Origin: Mercurialis annua
Taxonomy: Eukaryota; Streptophyta; Magnoliopsida; Malpighiales; Euphorbiaceae
Length of the DNA stretch: 64,000 bases
Direction of reading: 5' to 3'
Assembly (NCBI RefSeq): GCF_937616625.2
Contig: NC_065576.1
Location: 23,544,628 to 23,608,627, forward strand
Under the pieces are notes generated by a model that saw nothing but the letters and a program-made list of their open reading frames with translations, had not been told where the DNA came from and ran no database searches. Numbering within the stretch: the stretch's first letter is position 1; each line of letters starts with the position of its first letter. Made by a program: the position numbers and the translations under genes. This document shows, piece by piece, positions 60,266 to 64,000 of the stretch.

Positions 60266-60814
60266 TATTGGATAAAGTGCGCTTTAGTACTAGCTCAATC
60301 ATGCACTTTAAACCAACTTCTAAACTAGTCGTCTGTAGCTCAAACGGAAACGATTTCCAAATTTCGTGAAAATTTTACCAAAAATCAAAAAAATATAACA
60401 AGAATTAAAATATAATTTTTATTTCCACCCGACTTATATTTTATTCTTAATAAATCATTCTCGATTTATTAAGTCCGCATTGACTGTGCTTGATAAAATT
60501 TCTCCTTCTAAATTTTATCAAATTTTCACGATAACCTTTTTAAAATATTTCGCGAATATTAGCACCAAAAATATTCGCTAGGGACTTATGACTTATTCTG
60601 CACCCAATTTATAAATCTATATTATCTCCGTTAACTATATAACTACTCAAATTTAATTTCTAAAAATTTAAATTTGCAATCCTATAGCCATAATAAAAAA
60701 ATTTAGGGACACTTGTAAATTAAATTCATATTTAAATTTAATTTACCTACTCCCGTCTAATAAAATATTAGGCACGTGGCTATATTTTAACCCTTAAATT
60801 TCCGGGTTATTACA

Positions 60815-60819
60815 CGCAC
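60815..60819 (+). repeat. Target site duplication of nested element, right (CGCAC)
   Basis: Counterpart of 50710-50714, four of five bases identical. It marks the point where the outer LTR resumes. Confidence 0.75.
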
Positions 60820-61564
60820 GTCGTGAGACATTACCGCATGTCGCGCGACACCCCGAAACAGGTCCAAATGTTGCCTCGACATGCTCCCGACATCCCTAAC
60901 TCATTCCGACATGTTTCTACATCAATATAACACAAAATTCAACTCAATTATCATCAAAAACGTCAAAAACGTCGTGATTACGATTTCAGCAACCAAAACA
61001 TCAATCATACCTTGATTTGAAGCTTGTAGATGATAGAGAATTGAATTCTTGATTCATCGACGCGAGAATCACTCGATTCAGACGAGAAACGGCGAAATGG
61101 CGGCGGATCAACGATGATCGCCATTTTCCTCTTCTTTCTTTCTGGATCCATCTGATCCATTCTAAATTCCTTATTTTTAAGGAAATGTTAATATATAACT
61201 TGGCAAATTTTTCACTCTAACCCTTCGTTTCTTTAACTTAAACCAATTCTCTTTTAAACTATCTATTTTAAACTAATCGGTAAATTATTCGTTTTAACTC
61301 AAAAACATTCGTATTGTTTATTTCCAAATAAATAATTCTAACCATAATTATCAATTTTCGTCAAGAATCTTCTAATATCTATTCTCGAGGCTTAATTGGA
61401 TAAAGTACACTTTGGTCCTTAAACTTTCAAAAGTTGTAATTTAGCCCAAAACGTAACCGCGTCCACATTTTAAACAGTCTCCGATTGACTTGAAATTTTT
61501 ACCATAGATACTTTAAAATACTTTGCGGAATTTGGCGAAATAATTATCAACTCGGGATTTGTAA

Positions 61565-61573
61565 TTTATTTTA
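61565..61573 (+). repeat. 9-bp target site duplication of MITE, left
   Basis: TTTATTTTA, repeated exactly at 61867-61875 on the other side of the MITE. Confidence 0.93.
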
Positions 61574-61866
61574 GGGCTAATTCCATAAAAAATCATGAAC
61601 TTTATACGAATTTTCATTTTAATCATGACTTTTAAAAATTGCCATATAAAACCATGACCTTTCATTTTTATTCAAATCTATCACCAACCAAATTTTTGAT
61701 GTATTTTTGATGACGTGACCACCATAATCCGGTAAGTTTGAAAAAAAATGAAAGGTAAAATTCACCAGAAAAATAGTCGCTGATAGATTTGAAAAAAATA
61801 AAAGGTCATGGTTTTATATGGAATTAAAATTCATGTAAAGGTCGTGACTTTTTATGGAATTAACCC
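61574..61866. mobile_element. Mutator-type MITE with long terminal inverted repeats, 293 bp
   Basis: The ends are GGGCTAATTCCATAAAAAATC and, on the other strand, GGGTTAATTCCATAAAAAGTC. The inverted arms continue with interruptions through CCATATAAAACCATGACCTT and TTCAAATCTATCA on both strands. The left arm has about 30 bases that the right arm lacks. The perfect 9-bp duplication TTTATTTTA is the size made by Mutator-family transposases. There is no open frame, so it is non-autonomous. It lies in the outer LTR and is independent of the LTR elements. Confidence 0.92.
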
Positions 61867-61875
61867 TTTATTTTA
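61867..61875 (+). repeat. 9-bp target site duplication of MITE, right
   Basis: Exact copy of 61565-61573 (TTTATTTTA). Confidence 0.93.
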
Positions 61876-62024
61876 TATGAATTTTCTCAGCTATTTCCTT
61901 AAATCCCATTAAATAACTTAATATAAATTATTCTTAATTCTTGATATTTTAAATTAAATCAATTCTGATTTAATTTATCGAGATTTACAACACGTGGCAC
62001 GATAAAAATATTCAGGGTATTACA

Positions 62025-64000
62025 CAAACATTTCACATTTTTAGTGATTTAAGCCAAACGTTTACAGATGTTTCGAAACAAATCCAAACGTTTCAACTTA
62101 GCGATTTATGCCAAACGTTTAAAAACGTTTCGAAATAAATTCAAACGTTTCCCCTTTTTAGCGATATAAACTAAACGTTTACAGACGTTAGGAAACAAAT
62201 CCAAACCTTTTCCCTTTTTAGCGATTTAAGCCAACATTTACAAACGTTACGAATATAATCCCAACGTTTCCCCTCTCTAGCGATTTAAGCCAAACGTTTA
62301 CAAACGTTACGAAACAAAACAAGACATTTCACCTTTTTTGCAAATTAAGCAAAACGTTTACAAACATTATCAAAAGTTTAAAATGTAATAAAACAAATCC
62401 AAGCATTTCACCTTTTTAGCAATTTAAACCAAACGTTTACAAACATTACAAAACAAAACCAAACGTTTCACCTATTTAGCGATTTAAGCCAAACGTTTAC
62501 AAACGTTCCGAAACAAATCCCAAAATTTCACCTTTTTAGCGATTTAAGCCAAACGTTACGAAACAAATCCAAACATTACGAAACAAAACCAAATGTTTTA
62601 AAACGTTAAAAAACAAATCCAAGCGTTACTCCTTTTTAGCAATTTAAGCCAAACGTTTACAGACGTTAGGAAACAAATCCAAAGGTTTCCCCTTTTTAGA
62701 AATATAAGCCAAACGTTTACAGACGTTACGAAACAAATCCAAATGTTTCAACTTTTTACCGATTTAAGCCAAGTACAGACGTTAGGAAACAAATCCAAAC
62801 GTTTCCCCTTTTTAGCTATTTAAGCCAAACGTTTACAAACGTTATGAATATAATCCAAACGTTTCCCCTTTTTAGCGATCTAAGCCAAACGTTTACAAAC
62901 GTTACGAAACAAAACATGACATTTCACCTTTTTTGCAAATTAAGCCAAACGTTTACAAACATTACGAAACAAAATCAAACGTTTAAAATGTAACAAAACA
63001 AATCCAAGTATTTCACTTTTTTAGCAATTTAAGCCAAACGTTTATAAACATTACAAAACAAAACCAAACGTTTCACCTTTTTAGCGACTTAAGCCAAACG
63101 TTTACAAAGGTTCCGAAACAAATCCCAATGTTTCACCTTTTTAGTGATTTAAGCCAAACGTTATGAAACAAATCCAAACATTGCGAAACAAAACCAAATG
63201 TTTTAAAACGTTATAAAACAAATCCAAGCGTTTTCCCTTTTTAGCAATTTAAGCCAAACGTTTACAAACGTTACGAAACAAATCCAAGCGTTTCACTTTT
63301 TTAGCAATTTAAGCCAAACGTTTACAAACTTTCCGAAACAAATCCAAGCGTTTCACCTTTTTAGTAATTTAAGCCAAACATTTACAAACGTTATGAAACA
63401 AATCCAAACGTTTCACCTTTTTAGCAATTTAAGCCAAATGTTTACAAACGCTACAAAACGAATCCAAGTGTTTCACCTTTTTAGCAAATTAAGCCAATCG
63501 TTTACAAATGTTACGAAACAAATCCAAACGTTTTACCTTTTTAGCGAAATAAGCCAAACGTTTACAAACGTTTCGAAAAAAATCCAAAGATTTCACCTTT
63601 TTTGTGATTTAAGCCGAACGTTTACAAACGTTACGAAACAAAACCAAACGTTTCACCTTTTTAGCAATTTAAGCCCTACGTTTACAAACGTTACGAAACA
63701 AATCCAAACGTTTCACCTTTTTAGCGATTTATGCCAAACGTTACACCTTTAACGTTACAAAACAAATCCAAACGTTTCACCATTTTAACGATTTAAGCCA
63801 AATGTTTACAAACGTTACGAAACAAATCCAAACGTTTCACCTTTTTAGCAATTTAAGCAAAACGTTTACAAACGTTACGAAACAAATTCAAACGTTTCAC
63901 CTTTTAAGCAATTTAAGCCGAACGTTTACAAACGTTACTAAACAAAACCAAACGTTTCACCTTTTTAGTAATTTAAGTCAAACTTTTACAAACATTACGA
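62025..64000 (+). repeat. 60-bp satellite array, block 3 (runs off right edge)
   Basis: Same monomer and orientation as blocks 1 and 2, continuing to the window edge. The first half is rich in ACAGACGTT variants. It begins CAAACATTTCAC, which fits the monomer phase at the left boundary (AATCCATACGTTT) but not the higher-order register. Confidence 0.97.
62170..63365 (+). repeat. About 0.6-kb satellite segment repeated in tandem (two copies)
   Basis: The markers ACAGACGTTAGG, GAATATAATCC, GACATTTCACC with TTTTTTGCAAATTAAG, and the half-unit run ending CCAAATGTTTTAAAACGTT occur in the same order at 62170-62765 and 62766-63365, about 595-600 bases apart. Confidence 0.8.

Larger units (their letters stand above)
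50715..60814 (-). mobile_element. Gag-only Ty3/gypsy-type LTR element (TR-GAG/LARD-like), 10.1 kb
   Basis: A complete element on the minus strand: 5' LTR 57889-60814, Met-tRNA primer site 57873-57884, a decayed gag at 56533-57355, about 2.9 kb of AT-rich sequence without recognisable pol, a polypurine tract at 53600-53613, and a 3' LTR at 50715-53599. LTR ends are TGTAATAAC...TCGTGACA, and target duplications are CGTAC/CGCAC. About twenty differences in the first 265 aligned bases at the U5 ends suggest an insertion some millions of years old (rough inference). With no protease, reverse transcriptase or integrase it would depend on a partner element. It sits inside another LTR. Confidence 0.9.
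57889..60814 (-). mobile_element. 5' LTR of gag-only element, 2926 bp
   Basis: Minus strand from TGTAATAACCCGG (60814) to GAGTCGTACA (57889). The terminal TCGTGACA of the other LTR is reduced by one base here. It is slightly longer than the 3' LTR, partly because it has one more dyad unit and a small insertion near 59550. Open frames inside it (58130-58339, 58237-58437, 58871-59077, 59729-59917) are not supported as genes. Confidence 0.92.
60815..62024 (-). mobile_element. Outer gypsy-type LTR, right fragment with LTR start
   Basis: On the minus strand it begins TGTAATACCCTGAATATTT at 62024, a start shared in form (TGTAATANCC) with the two other gypsy-type LTRs here. A TATA-like TTATATATTAAC lies near 61190, followed by GC-richer sequence (61040-61130) that resembles a transcribed leader. 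It contains a MITE (61574-61866) and is cut at 60815 by the nested element. The sum with the left fragment, about 2.15 kb including the MITE, fits a single LTR, so this is probably a solo or truncated LTR. Confidence 0.75.

Noticed and set aside
5169..64000. Functional centromere
   Set aside because: Satellite with gypsy-type insertions is compatible with a centromere, but no sequence feature here decides it and no CENH3 data are available.
1..64000. Telomere repeats, rDNA, host genes, bacterial defence or mobile systems
   Set aside because: No TTTAGGG runs, no rRNA-like sequence and no non-transposon domains were seen on either strand.

Overview
The window is plant nuclear heterochromatin. 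Three kinds of evidence support this: LTR retrotransposons of both plant superfamilies with initiator-Met-tRNA primer sites, a Mutator-type MITE with a 9-bp target duplication, and a long tandem satellite that has decayed mostly at CpG. I cannot name the species. I found no host gene, RNA gene, bacterial feature or CRISPR array. The only intact protein-coding sequence is a partial Ty1/copia gag-pol on the minus strand.

Layout. 1-5168: the 5' part of a Ty1/copia element on the minus strand (5' LTR 3646-5168, primer site 3633-3644, a long leader, then gag-protease-integrase from 1957 off the left edge). 5169-34079, 36951-49773 and 62025-64000: one satellite with a 60-bp monomer, always in the same orientation, split by insertions; about 43.7 kb in view, roughly 700 monomers. 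34080-36950: a solo Ty3/gypsy-type LTR with a perfect 5-bp target duplication. 49774-62024: a nested stack, in which a second gypsy-type LTR is split by a 10.1-kb gag-only LTR element (50715-60814), with a 293-bp MITE (61574-61866) in its right part.

The satellite has a clear hierarchy. A monomer is two 30-bp halves that both start with CCAAACGTTT. Extra 29/30-bp half units are scattered through it, blocks of marked variants recur, and whole segments are duplicated: 4.70 kb, 3.44 kb, about 1.6 kb, 1.10 kb and about 0.6 kb in tandem, plus a 2.5-kb segment repeated about 33 kb away. Because 60 is divisible by three and the forward frame has no consensus stop, the array gives many spurious open frames with a 20-residue period. 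I treat these as artefacts of the period, not genes.

Inferred order of events: satellite expansion and local amplification; gypsy-type insertions; insertion of the gag-only element and the MITE into the outer LTR, and reduction of one element to a solo LTR; insertion of the copia element, whose frame is still open and which is probably young. Points most worth a second look are the satellite's internal dyad and its flipped form, runs of CG-centred dyads in all three gypsy-type LTR families, a stem-loop just downstream of a TATA-like run in both LTRs of the gag-only element, and the outer LTR whose left edge has no canonical end and coincides with a break in satellite register.
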